The notes below the pieces were generated by a model. The model was not told the origin of the DNA, ran no database searches, and saw only the letters and a program-made list of their open reading frames with translations. From the NCBI RefSeq assembly GCF_001559075.2, contig NZ_CP014015.2, forward strand, positions 3,038,001 through 3,102,000: a stretch of DNA of 64,000 nt, written 5' to 3'. The position numbers were made by a program, and so were the translations under genes. Positions 30,367 through 38,916 of the stretch are shown piece after piece. Position 1 is the first letter of the stretch. Every line of letters starts with the position of its first letter. The stretch comes from Citrobacter amalonaticus (GTDB lineage: Bacteria; Pseudomonadota; Gammaproteobacteria; Enterobacterales; Enterobacteriaceae).

Positions 30367-30687
30367 ATGAAAATAACATTACTGGTTACCCTATTGTTTG
30401 GTTTGATCTTTTTAACGACCGTTGGTGCGGCAGAGAAAACATTAACGCCGCAACAGCAGCGCATGACTACCTGTAATCAACAGGCGACGGCGAAAGCGTT
30501 GAAAGGAGATGCCCGTAAGACGTACATGAGCGATTGCCTTAAAAACAGCAAATCCGCTCCCGGTGAAAAAAGCCTGACGCCGCAGCAGCAAAAAATGCGT
30601 GAATGCAACGTCCAGGCGACGGAACAATCGCTGAAAGGTGACGATCGCAGTAAGTTTATGAGTGCCTGCCTGAAGAAAGCGGCCTAG
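30367..30687 (+). CDS. psiF: PsiF, phosphate-starvation-inducible periplasmic protein
   Basis: This 106-residue protein has a signal peptide ending VGAA and two tandem PsiF repeats. Each begins LTPQQQ(R/K)M and runs through C-(N)-(V/Q)QAT...LKGD(A/D)R...(Y/F)MS-C-LK, with two cysteines per repeat. The molecular role is unknown. It follows phoA and is expected to belong to the Pho regulon through read-through past the phoA terminator. Confidence 0.93.
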   Translation: MKITLLVTLLFGLIFLTTVGAAEKTLTPQQQRMTTCNQQATAKALKGDARKTYMSDCLKNSKSAPGEKSLTPQQQKMRECNVQATEQSLKGDDRSKFMSACLKKAA

Positions 30688-30805
30688 CGCCGACCTAGTG
30701 CTTACGGGTGAGCAAAGAAAAACGCTCACCCGAAATATCATACTTTCCCCGCCAGACCCGTCTCTATAATTTGGGAAAATTGTTTCAGAATGTTCCCAAA
30801 AAATA

Positions 30806-31906
30806 ATGAATGACGAAAACTTTTACAAAAAAGCGGTCGATCTCGATGAAACCTCTCTTTTATCGCAGCAAAACGACCATCAACGCTCTGGACTGCGATT
30901 CGCCCGGCGAGTAAGAGTGCCGCGCGCAGTGGCGCTGGGGGGAATGTTTTTCCCTGTCGCCGCCGCGCTGGTCGCGAACCCTGTCCCCGGTGTCTGGTGG
31001 TTGTTGCTGGTGGGATGGGCGTTCGTCTGGCCACATCTGGCCTGGCAAATCGCCAGCAGAGCCGTCGACCCGCTGAGTCGGGAATTTACCAATTTGAAAA
31101 CGGATGCGGTACTCGCCGGAATGTGGATGGGACTGATGGGCGTCAATGCGCTGCCTTCTTCCGCGTTGTTGATGATCATCTGTATGAATCTGATGGGCGC
31201 AGGCGGTGTGCGACTGTTTGTTGCCGGACTTGCCCTGATGGTCGTCGCCTGTCTGGTCACATTGCAGTTGACGGGGGCCTCTCTGGCGTTAAGAAGTGCG
31301 CCGCTGGAAGGGGTACTGACGCTGCCGGTCATCGTGATTTACCCGCTGTTATTCTCGTGGATTAGCTATCAGGCCGCGACAAAGCTGGCGCTGCACAAGC
31401 GCCGGTTGCAGGTGATGAGTACCTGTGATGGCATGACGGGGGTTTACAACCGACGACACTGGGAAATATTACTGCGCAACGAATTTGAGCACTGTCGTCG
31501 CCAGCATCGGGATGCCACGCTGCTGATCATCGATATCGACCACTTCAAAAGTATTAACGACACCTGGGGTCATGACGTTGGCGATGAAGCCATTCTGGCG
31601 CTGACCCAACAGCTGAGAATGACCCTGCGCGGAAGCGATGTGATAGGGCGTTTTGGCGGTGATGAATTTGCGGTGATTATGTGCGGTACGCCAGCCGAGA
31701 GCGCCATCGCGGCGATGTCACGGGTTCATGAGGGGTTACGCGGGTTACGTCTGGCCTGCGCGCCGCAGGTCATTTTGCATATCAGCGTTGGCGTTGCGCC
31801 GCTGACGCCGCAGTTTGGTCACTATCGTGAATGGCTGAAATCGGCCGATCTGGCGCTCTACAAAGCAAAGAATGCCGGACGTAACCGCACCGAAGTGGCG
31901 GCCTGA
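30806..31906 (+). CDS. dgcC: Diguanylate cyclase DgcC (AdrA)
   Basis: DgcC makes cyclic di-GMP that switches on cellulose synthesis in biofilms. The 366-residue protein has an N-terminal MASE2 membrane domain (about residues 20-195) and a GGDEF domain with the active motif RFGGDEFAVIM and substrate box DIDHFKSINDTWGHDVGD. E. coli DgcC starts five codons earlier (MFPKI). Here the matching ATG at 30790 is put out of frame by a run of six A residues, so the start is set at 30806, which lacks a clear ribosome site. In enteric bacteria the gene is controlled by CsgD. Confidence 0.92.
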   Translation: MNDENFYKKAVDLDETSLLSQQNDHQRSGLRFARRVRVPRAVALGGMFFPVAAALVANPVPGVWWLLLVGWAFVWPHLAWQIASRAVDPLSREFTNLKTDAVLAGMWMGLMGVNALPSSALLMIICMNLMGAGGVRLFVAGLALMVVACLVTLQLTGASLALRSAPLEGVLTLPVIVIYPLLFSWISYQAATKLALHKRRLQVMSTCDGMTGVYNRRHWEILLRNEFEHCRRQHRDATLLIIDIDHFKSINDTWGHDVGDEAILALTQQLRMTLRGSDVIGRFGGDEFAVIMCGTPAESAIAAMSRVHEGLRGLRLACAPQVILHISVGVAPLTPQFGHYREWLKSADLALYKAKNAGRNRTEVAA

Positions 31907-31921
31907 CGTCCGGTTGTTCAC

Positions 31922-32731
31922 TCAGGATTTACTGAGTTTGTCTGATTTCTCCATACACTTCGCCATCGCTTCAATCACCGCCGCACGAAATCCTCGCTCT
32001 TCCAGTACACGGACCGCTTCAATCGTCGTGCCGCCGGGCGAACAGACCATATCTTTCAGTACGCCAGGATGCTCGCCCGTTTCCAGTACCATCTTCGCGG
32101 ATCCCATGACCGCCTGAGCGGCAAATTTGTAAGCCTGCGCGCGTGGCATACCGCCCAGAACTGCGGCATCTGCCATCGCTTCGATAAACATGAAAACATA
32201 TGCCGGGGCGGAACCGCTGACGCCAACCACCGGATGAATCATCGACTCGGCAATCACTTCGGCTTCGCCAAAGCAGCGGAAAATATTCAGCACATCCGCG
32301 GTATCTTCCGGGGTAACCAGCGCGTTTGGCGTCACTGAGGTCATCCCGGCATTAACCAGCGACGGCGTGTTTGGCATCGCGCGTACGATTTTCCGGTCGT
32401 GTCCCAGCGCACGGGCGAGTTGATCGAGAGTCACGCCTGCCGCAATAGAAACCACCAGCGACTCTTTGTTGAGGCTGGAGGTTACCTCGCTGAGCACTTT
32501 GATCATAATGCCCGGCTTCACGGCGCCGAAAACAATATCCGCCACCTGGGCGACTTCCTGGGCGGACTGCGCGACGTTGATCCCATACTGATCGTGCAAC
32601 GCGGCAACTTTATCGGGGGAAGGGGTGTAGACCCAGATCTGGCCAGGAAGCACCTGACCGCTGGCAATCAGACCGCCGAGGATCGCTTTCCCCATATTAC
32701 CGCAGCCGATAAAACCGATTTTCTTCTCCAT
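31922..32731 (-). CDS. proC: Pyrroline-5-carboxylate reductase
   Basis: ProC performs the last step of proline synthesis, reducing pyrroline-5-carboxylate with NADPH. The 269-residue protein has the N-terminal Rossmann motif IGFIGCGNMGKAILGGL and the C-terminal family signature in KDMVCSPGGTTIEAVRVLEE. It is convergent with dgcC with a 15-base gap. Length and sequence match E. coli ProC. Confidence 0.97.
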   Translation of the reverse strand: MEKKIGFIGCGNMGKAILGGLIASGQVLPGQIWVYTPSPDKVAALHDQYGINVAQSAQEVAQVADIVFGAVKPGIMIKVLSEVTSSLNKESLVVSIAAGVTLDQLARALGHDRKIVRAMPNTPSLVNAGMTSVTPNALVTPEDTADVLNIFRCFGEAEVIAESMIHPVVGVSGSAPAYVFMFIEAMADAAVLGGMPRAQAYKFAAQAVMGSAKMVLETGEHPGVLKDMVCSPGGTTIEAVRVLEERGFRAAVIEAMAKCMEKSDKLSKS

Positions 32732-32879
32732 CTCGTCACTCCCTATGGGTGATAGTTGTTGTTTTGTTTGATAAAGCCTAGCTTAGCGCGGATTGAAAGA
32801 CGCATGAAGGATAAACAGCACTTTGCCGCAGCGCAAAAGCACGAGACAATAGCCGATTGCACAAGAGACGGGAGACAGT

Positions 32880-33338
32880 ATGACCATATGGGTGGATGCG
32901 GATGCGTGTCCGAACGTAATTAAAGAGATCCTCTATCGTGCCGCCGGACGCATGCAAATGTCGCTGATTCTGGTGGCGAACCAGAGCCTGCGCGTGCCGC
33001 CGTCGCCGTATATCCGTACGCTGCGCGTGCCTGCGGGATTTGATGTGGCGGATAACGAGATTGTGCGCCAGTGTACGGCGGGCGATCTGGTCATTACTGC
33101 CGATATCCCGTTGGCCGCCGAAGTGCTGGCAAAAGGCGCGTCGGCGCTCAATCCGCGCGGTGAGCGCTATACCGAATCGACCATTCGCGAACGTCTGACG
33201 ATGCGCGATTTTATGGATACATTGCGCGCCAGCGGGATCCAGACGGGGGGGCCGGATAGCCTCTCTGCGCGCGATCGTCAGCATTTTGCGGCGGAACTGG
33301 AAAAGTGGTGGCTGGAAGTTCAGCGCAGAAAAGCGTGA
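32880..33338 (+). CDS. yaiI: YaiI, UPF0178 family protein
   Basis: This 152-residue protein begins with the family hallmark WVDADACPNVIKEIL and continues with DLVITADIPLAAE. Both acidic patches resemble PIN/NYN-type nuclease active sites. The YaiI/YqxD family (DUF188) has no settled function. It lies divergent from proC and upstream of aroL, as in E. coli. Confidence 0.93.
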   Translation: MTIWVDADACPNVIKEILYRAAGRMQMSLILVANQSLRVPPSPYIRTLRVPAGFDVADNEIVRQCTAGDLVITADIPLAAEVLAKGASALNPRGERYTESTIRERLTMRDFMDTLRASGIQTGGPDSLSARDRQHFAAELEKWWLEVQRRKA

Positions 33339-33339
33339 A

Positions 33340-33461
33340 TGTAATTTATTTTTTACACTTTCCTCAGCGCTATTTCTTGATATAGTAGGGCATAGATTGA
33401 TATTTTCACTTTTTGTGGAATAAATTCTTTACACTTAACGCTGTACTAGTTTGATGGTATG
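33340..33461 (+). promoter_or_regulatory. aroL control region: TyrR boxes and TrpR operator
   Basis: TyrR-box-like sites fit the TGTAAA-N6-TTTACA consensus at 33340-33357 (TGTAAT/TTTACA) and 33416-33433 (TGGAAT/TTTACA). A TrpR-operator-like sequence, GTACTAGTTTGATGGTATG, lies at 33443-33461. E. coli aroL is repressed by TyrR with help from TrpR, and this layout agrees with that. Confidence 0.82.
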
Positions 33462-33520
33462 ATTATTCCTTTAATGACATCTGATCCTGCCGCTTTGCGG
33501 CCTTCTGGGGAACGCCCACT

Positions 33521-34066
33521 ATGACGCAACCGCTTTATCTTGTTGGCCCACGCGGCTGTGGAAAGACAACGGTTGGCATGGCGCTGGCTACGGCAATTGG
33601 CTGTCGGTTTGTCGATACCGATCAATGGCTGCAGTCGCAGGTACAAATGACCGTCGCGGAAATCGTCGAGCGAGAAGGCTGGCCGGGATTTCGAGCCAGA
33701 GAGACGGCTGCGCTGGAGGCGGTGACTGCACCGTCAACGGTGGTGGCGACCGGTGGGGGAATCATTCTCACTGACTATAACCGCCACTTTATGCGGGATA
33801 ACGGCATCGTCATTTATTTAAGCGCGCCGGTCCCGACGCTGGTGAATCGTCTTGAGGCCTCGCCTGAAGAGGAGTTGCGTCCCACCCTGACCGGTAAACC
33901 TTTGAGCGAAGAGGTGCAAGAGGTGCTGCAACAGCGGGATATTTTGTATCGCGAGGCGGCCCATTTCATCATTGACGCGGCGAATTCACCTGACCAGGTG
34001 ATTTCTGAAATTCAGCGCAGGCTGGCGCAGAGCGCGCTGTGCAAACAAGGCGGGGTCTATACTTAA
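33521..34066 (+). CDS. aroL: Shikimate kinase II
   Basis: AroL phosphorylates shikimate with ATP in the chorismate pathway. The protein (181 residues) shows Walker A GPRGCGKTTVG near the start, the substrate-binding DTDQWL and FRARETAALE, and GGGIIL. The C-terminus is about seven residues longer than the E. coli enzyme (ends LCKQGGVYT), which is unlikely to matter. The aroL-yaiA pair with TyrR control is conserved. Confidence 0.96.
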   Translation: MTQPLYLVGPRGCGKTTVGMALATAIGCRFVDTDQWLQSQVQMTVAEIVEREGWPGFRARETAALEAVTAPSTVVATGGGIILTDYNRHFMRDNGIVIYLSAPVPTLVNRLEASPEEELRPTLTGKPLSEEVQEVLQQRDILYREAAHFIIDAANSPDQVISEIQRRLAQSALCKQGGVYT

Positions 34067-34091
34067 ACTTCATTCGACAGAAGGAAGCACT

Positions 34092-34283
34092 ATGCCAACC
34101 AAACCGCCTTATCCACGCGAAGCGTATATTGTCACCATTGAGAAAGGAACGCCGGGACAGACGGTCACCTGGTACCAGTTGCGCGCCGATCACCCGAAAC
34201 CGGATTCGTTAATCAGCGAGCATCCCAGCGCGCAGGAAGCGATGGATGCGAAAGCCCGTTACGAAGACCCGGATAAAACCTGA
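34092..34283 (+). CDS. yaiA: YaiA, small conserved protein
   Basis: This 63-residue soluble protein (MPTKPPYPREAYIVTIEKGTPGQTVTWYQLRADHPKPDSLIS) follows aroL after 25 bases with GAAGGAAG as ribosome site. It matches E. coli YaiA. Function is unknown; it is probably co-transcribed with aroL and so repressed by TyrR. Confidence 0.92.
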   Translation: MPTKPPYPREAYIVTIEKGTPGQTVTWYQLRADHPKPDSLISEHPSAQEAMDAKARYEDPDKT

Positions 34284-34535
34284 CGACTGAACGGCTCGGA
34301 ATGGAATCTGAGCGAGTATAAACCCAACCTGCATCACATTTTTCACCGATGAATCGTTGTACCTGAAAACTAACATCAAACAATAACAATCTATTACTGG
34401 AATGATCTGGAATCTTTACACAGCGACTTGTGCTGCGCCTGCTACGCTTTTTTGCATTTGCAAAGGTAAGTGTCGGCAGTGGTGCAGCGCATTTGCCCGG
34501 GAATAAACGACGAAGTAAAAAAGAAGGTGGAAAAA

Positions 34536-35213
34536 ATGAGTGCGTCGTTGGCTATCCTCACAATCGGTGTTGTACCCATGAGTGAAGTCTTACCGCTTCT
34601 GACTGAGTACATCGACGAACAACATATCACCCATCACAGTTTGCTCGGAAAAATGAGTCGTGATGACGTTCTGGCGGAATATGCGCTGGAATCTGACGAA
34701 GACCCGCTGTTAACCCTGCTTAACGATAATGAACTGGCTTATGTTTCACGGCAGAAAGTGGAACGCGATCTGCAAAGCGTCATCGAAGTGCTGGATAACC
34801 AGGGCTACGACGTCATTTTACTGATGAGTACCGTGTCGATTGCCAGCATGACCGCCCGTAACAGCATTCTGCTTGAGCCGCTGCGTATTATTCCACCGCT
34901 GGTGGCCTCAATTGTCGATGGTCACCAGGTGGGGGTGATTGTGCCGGTTGAAGATCTGATGGCCGATCAAGCGGAGAAATGGCAGGTTTTACAGTCGCCG
35001 CCGCTGTTCTCGCTGGCGAATCCGGTTCACGGCAGTACCCAGCAGTTGATTGAAGCCGGGAAAGATCTGCTGGAACAGGGGGCGGATGTCATCATGCTCG
35101 ACTCCCTGGGTTTTCATCAGCGCCACCGCGATGTCCTGCAAAAATCGCTCGATGTCCCGGTGCTGCTCTCTAATGTGCTGATTGCGCGACTGGCTTCAGA
35201 ACTGCTGGTTTAA
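34536..35213 (+). CDS. aroM: AroM family protein
   Basis: This 225-residue cytoplasmic protein starts MSASLAILTIGVVPMSEV and ends LLSNVLIARLASELLV, like E. coli AroM. The latter stretch resembles the Asp/Glu racemase superfamily. Enzyme activity is unknown; E. coli aroM is under TyrR control and transcribed near aroL. The start is placed after GAAGGTGG; the open frame extends 22 codons upstream without homology. Confidence 0.93.
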   Translation: MSASLAILTIGVVPMSEVLPLLTEYIDEQHITHHSLLGKMSRDDVLAEYALESDEDPLLTLLNDNELAYVSRQKVERDLQSVIEVLDNQGYDVILLMSTVSIASMTARNSILLEPLRIIPPLVASIVDGHQVGVIVPVEDLMADQAEKWQVLQSPPLFSLANPVHGSTQQLIEAGKDLLEQGADVIMLDSLGFHQRHRDVLQKSLDVPVLLSNVLIARLASELLV

Positions 35214-35283
35214 TTTTGCGTGACAGGCCAAAGGGCTGCCCCCTATATTGGTTGTCAATTTACCAACGAGACAGGGCCCGTTT

Positions 35284-35568
35284 ATGCTTCAAAGTAACGA
35301 ATACTTTTCCGGCAAAGTAAAATCAATCGGCTTTACCAGCAGCAGTACTGGCCGTGCCAGTGTGGGTGTGATGCTGGAAGGTGAATACACCTTCGGTACC
35401 GCGGAGCCTGAGGAGATGACGGTCGTAAGCGGCGCGTTGAATGTGTTACTGCCGGATGCCACCGAATGGAAAGTGTATGCCGCAGGAGAGGTATTCAACG
35501 TCCCGGGCCATAGCGAGTTTCATTTACAGGTCGCAGAACCGACCTCATATCTTTGTCGCTATCTGTAA
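35284..35568 (+). CDS. ppnP: Pyrimidine/purine nucleoside phosphorylase PpnP (YaiE)
   Basis: This 94-residue cupin-fold enzyme splits nucleosides (uridine, adenosine, guanosine and others) with phosphate. The body (SGKVKSIGFTSSSTGRASVGVMLEGEYTF, then FNVPGHSEFHLQVAEPTSYLCRYL) matches E. coli YaiE. The start MLQSNEYFS lies 12 codons inside the longer open frame. It is convergent with rdgC. Confidence 0.95.
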   Translation: MLQSNEYFSGKVKSIGFTSSSTGRASVGVMLEGEYTFGTAEPEEMTVVSGALNVLLPDATEWKVYAAGEVFNVPGHSEFHLQVAEPTSYLCRYL

Positions 35569-35573
35569 TATTT

Positions 35574-35597
35574 TTCCCTCTCCGTGTGGAGAGGGAA
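35574..35597. terminator. Stem-loop between convergent ppnP and rdgC
   Basis: TTCCCTCTCC pairs with GGAGAGGGAA around a GTGT loop. Tails are only moderately T rich on each strand, so it probably serves as a weak two-way terminator. Confidence 0.55.
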
Positions 35598-35604
35598 TCT
35601 TCGT

Positions 35605-36516
35605 TTAGCGCTGCGCTTCGCCGCCTAAACCTTCCACCAGATTCTGAATCAACGCGGCGAGTTCACCGGTCATCAGGATAAAGTCCGCGTCGAAACGCTG
35701 GGCGAAATCTTCCCGGTCGATATCTTCGTTTTGATCGCGCAGCTCGTCGCTGAATTTCAGCCGTTTAATCGACGCGTCATCGCAGATCATAAACTGAATA
35801 CGCTGCTGCCAGTCGAGCGCCAGCTTGGTCACCACTTTACCCGCTTCAATGTGGACGGCGATCTCGTCGCTCACCAGATCCTGTTTCTTCGCCCGGATCA
35901 CGCCGCCGTCTTCCAGCATGGCTTTCAGTTCAGCTTCGTCGAGTAACTGGAAGCCCTGAGCCACGGAGCCAGAACGCACCCACTCGGTGAGCGTCAGCTC
36001 AATCGGGTTTTCCAGCGCCAGTGGAACCACCGGCAGAGAACCGAGGCTTTTACGCAGCAGCGCCAGCGTATCTTCCGCTTTTTTCGCGCTTGCGCAATCC
36101 ACCATGATCAACCCGTTTACGGTGTCGATCCACATCATGGTCTGACTAAAGCGGCTAAAGGCGCGCGGCAGTAGCGAATGCAGCACTTCATCCTTCAGCG
36201 AGTCTTTCTCGGTTTTCTTCAGCTTACGCGCCTGTTCGGCTTCCAGTTTGGCGATCTTCGCTTCCAGCGCCTGTTTGATCACCGGAGAAGGCAGGATCTT
36301 CTCTTCTTTACGCGCGCAAATCAAAATCTGGCCGTTATTGGTATGCGTCAACGCATCGCTGTGCGATCCCATTGGCGGCACCCAGCCCGTCTTTGCCATA
36401 TCCTGGCTACCGCAAGGGGTAAACGTCATTGAGGCTAGCTGTTTTTCCATCTCCTCGGCACGCAATGAAATATCGCGGCTAAGACGGTAAACCATTAAAT
36501 TTTTGAACCACAGCAT
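35605..36516 (-). CDS. rdgC: RdgC, recombination-associated DNA-binding ring protein
   Basis: This 303-residue protein forms a dimeric ring round double-stranded DNA and curbs RecA. It begins MLWFKNLMVYRLSRDISLRAEEMEKQL and carries the conserved EKDSLKDEVLHSLLPRAFSRFSQTMMWID. The start is set at MLWFKN, 26 codons inside the open frame, for agreement with E. coli. It is divergent from mak. Confidence 0.96.
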   Translation of the reverse strand: MLWFKNLMVYRLSRDISLRAEEMEKQLASMTFTPCGSQDMAKTGWVPPMGSHSDALTHTNNGQILICARKEEKILPSPVIKQALEAKIAKLEAEQARKLKKTEKDSLKDEVLHSLLPRAFSRFSQTMMWIDTVNGLIMVDCASAKKAEDTLALLRKSLGSLPVVPLALENPIELTLTEWVRSGSVAQGFQLLDEAELKAMLEDGGVIRAKKQDLVSDEIAVHIEAGKVVTKLALDWQQRIQFMICDDASIKRLKFSDELRDQNEDIDREDFAQRFDADFILMTGELAALIQNLVEGLGGEAQR

Positions 36517-36641
36517 GATAATTTCCACGGCCTTGTCGTTAAATCCAGCGCGTATAGTAACGAATTGTGGGCAGGCTTGCATTGCCATTCCCAATCCCTC
36601 GCTCTACTCTGTTGATATTCCCAAAAAAAGAGGAACACCGT

Positions 36642-37550
36642 GTGCGTATTGGTATTGATTTAGGCGGCACCAAAACGGAAGTGATCGCGCTCAGTGAGGC
36701 AGGGGAGCAACTGTTCCGCCATCGTCTGCCGACGCCGCGAAATGACTATCAGCAAACCATCGAAACCATTGCCACACTGGTGGCGATGGCGGAGCAGACC
36801 ACCGGGCAAACGGGGACGGTAGGGATAGGGATCCCGGGTTCCATTTCGCCTTACACCGGTGTCGTAAAAAATGCTAACTCCACCTGGCTGAACGGACAGC
36901 CGTTTGATAAGGACCTTAGCGCTCGTCTGCAGCGTGATGTTCGTCTGGCGAATGACGCGAACTGTCTGGCGGTCTCTGAGGCGGTCGACGGCGCCGCCGC
37001 CGGGGCGCAGACGGTTTTTGCAGTGATTATTGGCACCGGCTGCGGCGCGGGTGTGGCGCTCTACGGTCGGGCGCACATTGGTGGCAACGGGACGGCGGGC
37101 GAGTGGGGGCACAACCCTTTGCCGTGGATGGACGAGGATGAGCTTCGCTACCGTGAAGAAGTCCCCTGCTACTGTGGAAAACAGGGATGCATTGAGACGT
37201 TTATTTCCGGCACCGGGTTTGCCACCGATTACCATCGCCTGAGCGGTAACCCGCTAAAAGGCAGTGAAATTATCCGCCTGGTGGAGGAACAAGACGCGCT
37301 GGCAGAACTGGCGCTCAGCCGCTATGAGCTGCGGCTGGCGAAATCGCTGGCCCATGTGGTGAATATTCTCGACCCGGATGTTTTCGTTCTCGGCGGCGGA
37401 ATGAGCAACATTGACCGCCTGTACAAAACGATACCGCAGTTGATTAAACCGTTTGTGTTCGGTGGAGAGTGTGAAACGCCGGTACGTAAGGCTCTGCACG
37501 GTGACTCCAGCGGCGTGCGCGGCGCGGCGTGGCTGTGGCCGCAGAAATAA
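36642..37550 (+). CDS. mak: Fructokinase Mak (ROK family)
   Basis: Mak phosphorylates fructose (and slowly mannose) at C6. The 302-residue protein has the phosphate-binding loop RIGIDLGGTKTE, the ROK signature region GAGVALYGRAHIGGNGTAGEWGHNPLP and the zinc-binding CYCGKQGCIE. The start is a GTG (VRIGIDLGG) just after AGAGGAAC; this gives the E. coli length, while the open frame upstream lacks homology. Confidence 0.95.
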   Translation: MRIGIDLGGTKTEVIALSEAGEQLFRHRLPTPRNDYQQTIETIATLVAMAEQTTGQTGTVGIGIPGSISPYTGVVKNANSTWLNGQPFDKDLSARLQRDVRLANDANCLAVSEAVDGAAAGAQTVFAVIIGTGCGAGVALYGRAHIGGNGTAGEWGHNPLPWMDEDELRYREEVPCYCGKQGCIETFISGTGFATDYHRLSGNPLKGSEIIRLVEEQDALAELALSRYELRLAKSLAHVVNILDPDVFVLGGGMSNIDRLYKTIPQLIKPFVFGGECETPVRKALHGDSSGVRGAAWLWPQK

Positions 37551-37589
37551 GGTTATTACCCAGAATCGTGCCCGGTGCGTGGCAGGCTC

Positions 37590-38759
37590 TCAGCCTGCTA
37601 CTACTGCCGGATCGGATTTATGTTTCATGCGGCTGTACAGCAATAACGACGACATGGCGGAAAATGACAGCAGCGCCGCAGGAAGCGCCACATAGTTGTA
37701 AGAAAAGCCCAGCGTCAGCATCATCCCTCCACAATACGCGCCGATGGCGCTACCGAGATTAAAGGCGATTTGTCCGCCCGCCGCGCCCAGCATTTCACCG
37801 CCTTTAGCATTTTGCAGTAGCAGGATTTGCAAGGGCGCGGAGAGCGCAAACAGTCCTGCGCAGCAGATGAAGGCGAACGTCAGCGAGGCAAGTTTGATAT
37901 CTCCCAGCAAGAACAGCAGCAACAGGGCGAGGACGATAACAAAACCCGTGGTTGCGGCAATGCTGAGCGGCGAAAACCGGCCCGATAGCCGACCACTGAG
38001 CAGATTTCCCAACACCATTCCTGACCCGACCAGCATCATAATGAAGGTCATGCTCGCTTCCGGGAAGCCCGAGATGTACATCATGTAGGGCTTAACGTAG
38101 CTGAACCAGGCAAACACGCCAGCGTTACCGAACATCGTGGCGGCGAAAATCAGCCAGGGCGCGGAATTTTTCAGAAAGTGAAACTGCTCGCGCAGTCTGC
38201 CTTTTGCCTCATCGCGAAGATCGGGGATCCAGAAGGCAATGGAGCAAATCACCGCGATGTTAAATACCGCGATCAGCAGAAAAGTATACCGCCAACTGAA
38301 TTCCTGACTGAGAAACGTCCCTAATGGGATCCCGGCCAGATTCGCCACGGTCATGCCGGAGATCATACCGGCCACCGCGGCAGTCACTTTCCCTGGTCGG
38401 GCGAGCTTCGACAGAATGATCGCGCCGACGCCAAAGAAGGCGCCATGCGGAAAGCCTGAAACCAGTCTGCCGATCGCCAGCATGGCGTAAGAAGAGGAGA
38501 GGGTGAAGATAGCGTTGCCAATGACGCATAAGGTCACCAGAAACAGCAAAATATGCTTGAGGGAAAAGCGGCTGGAAAAGAGGGCGATGATGGGTGCACC
38601 CAGCACCACGCCAAAGGCGTAATACGAAATCATATGCCCGGCGGTCGGAATTGATATGCCGACATCGCGTGCCAGTTCCGTCAATACCCCCATAATGCCG
38701 AATTCGGCCATGCCGAGGCCAAATGTCCCCAGCGCCAATGCGAAAATCGCCTTTTTCAT
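37590..38759 (-). CDS. araJ: AraJ, MFS transporter
   Basis: This 389-residue protein has 12 hydrophobic segments of the DHA1 drug/sugar-efflux group (MAEFGIMGVLTELARDVGISIPTAGHMISYYAFGVVLGAPI). In E. coli it is arabinose-inducible but not needed for arabinose use; an efflux role is supposed. It sits downstream of sbcC on the same strand, as in E. coli. I did not find a clear AraC site. Confidence 0.92.
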   Translation of the reverse strand: MKKAIFALALGTFGLGMAEFGIMGVLTELARDVGISIPTAGHMISYYAFGVVLGAPIIALFSSRFSLKHILLFLVTLCVIGNAIFTLSSSYAMLAIGRLVSGFPHGAFFGVGAIILSKLARPGKVTAAVAGMISGMTVANLAGIPLGTFLSQEFSWRYTFLLIAVFNIAVICSIAFWIPDLRDEAKGRLREQFHFLKNSAPWLIFAATMFGNAGVFAWFSYVKPYMMYISGFPEASMTFIMMLVGSGMVLGNLLSGRLSGRFSPLSIAATTGFVIVLALLLLFLLGDIKLASLTFAFICCAGLFALSAPLQILLLQNAKGGEMLGAAGGQIAFNLGSAIGAYCGGMMLTLGFSYNYVALPAALLSFSAMSSLLLYSRMKHKSDPAVVAG

Positions 38760-38916
38760 ACCACCTGCCGTTATTTCAAGCGCGGGTTAAGCGCGACGGC
38801 TGCGAAAACCGCAGCCAATAGTGTATAGCTTGCGGATAAGTCTGCCGTATTGCCATTCCTTATCCGTCTTTGTGTATTGACGATCGTGCTACATACGTTG
38901 CTCCGAAAGCGATTCG

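Noticed and set aside
30705..30732. Hairpin after psiF considered as a terminator
   Set aside because: The nine-base stem is good, but no U-tract follows on the plus strand, so I did not list it as a feature.
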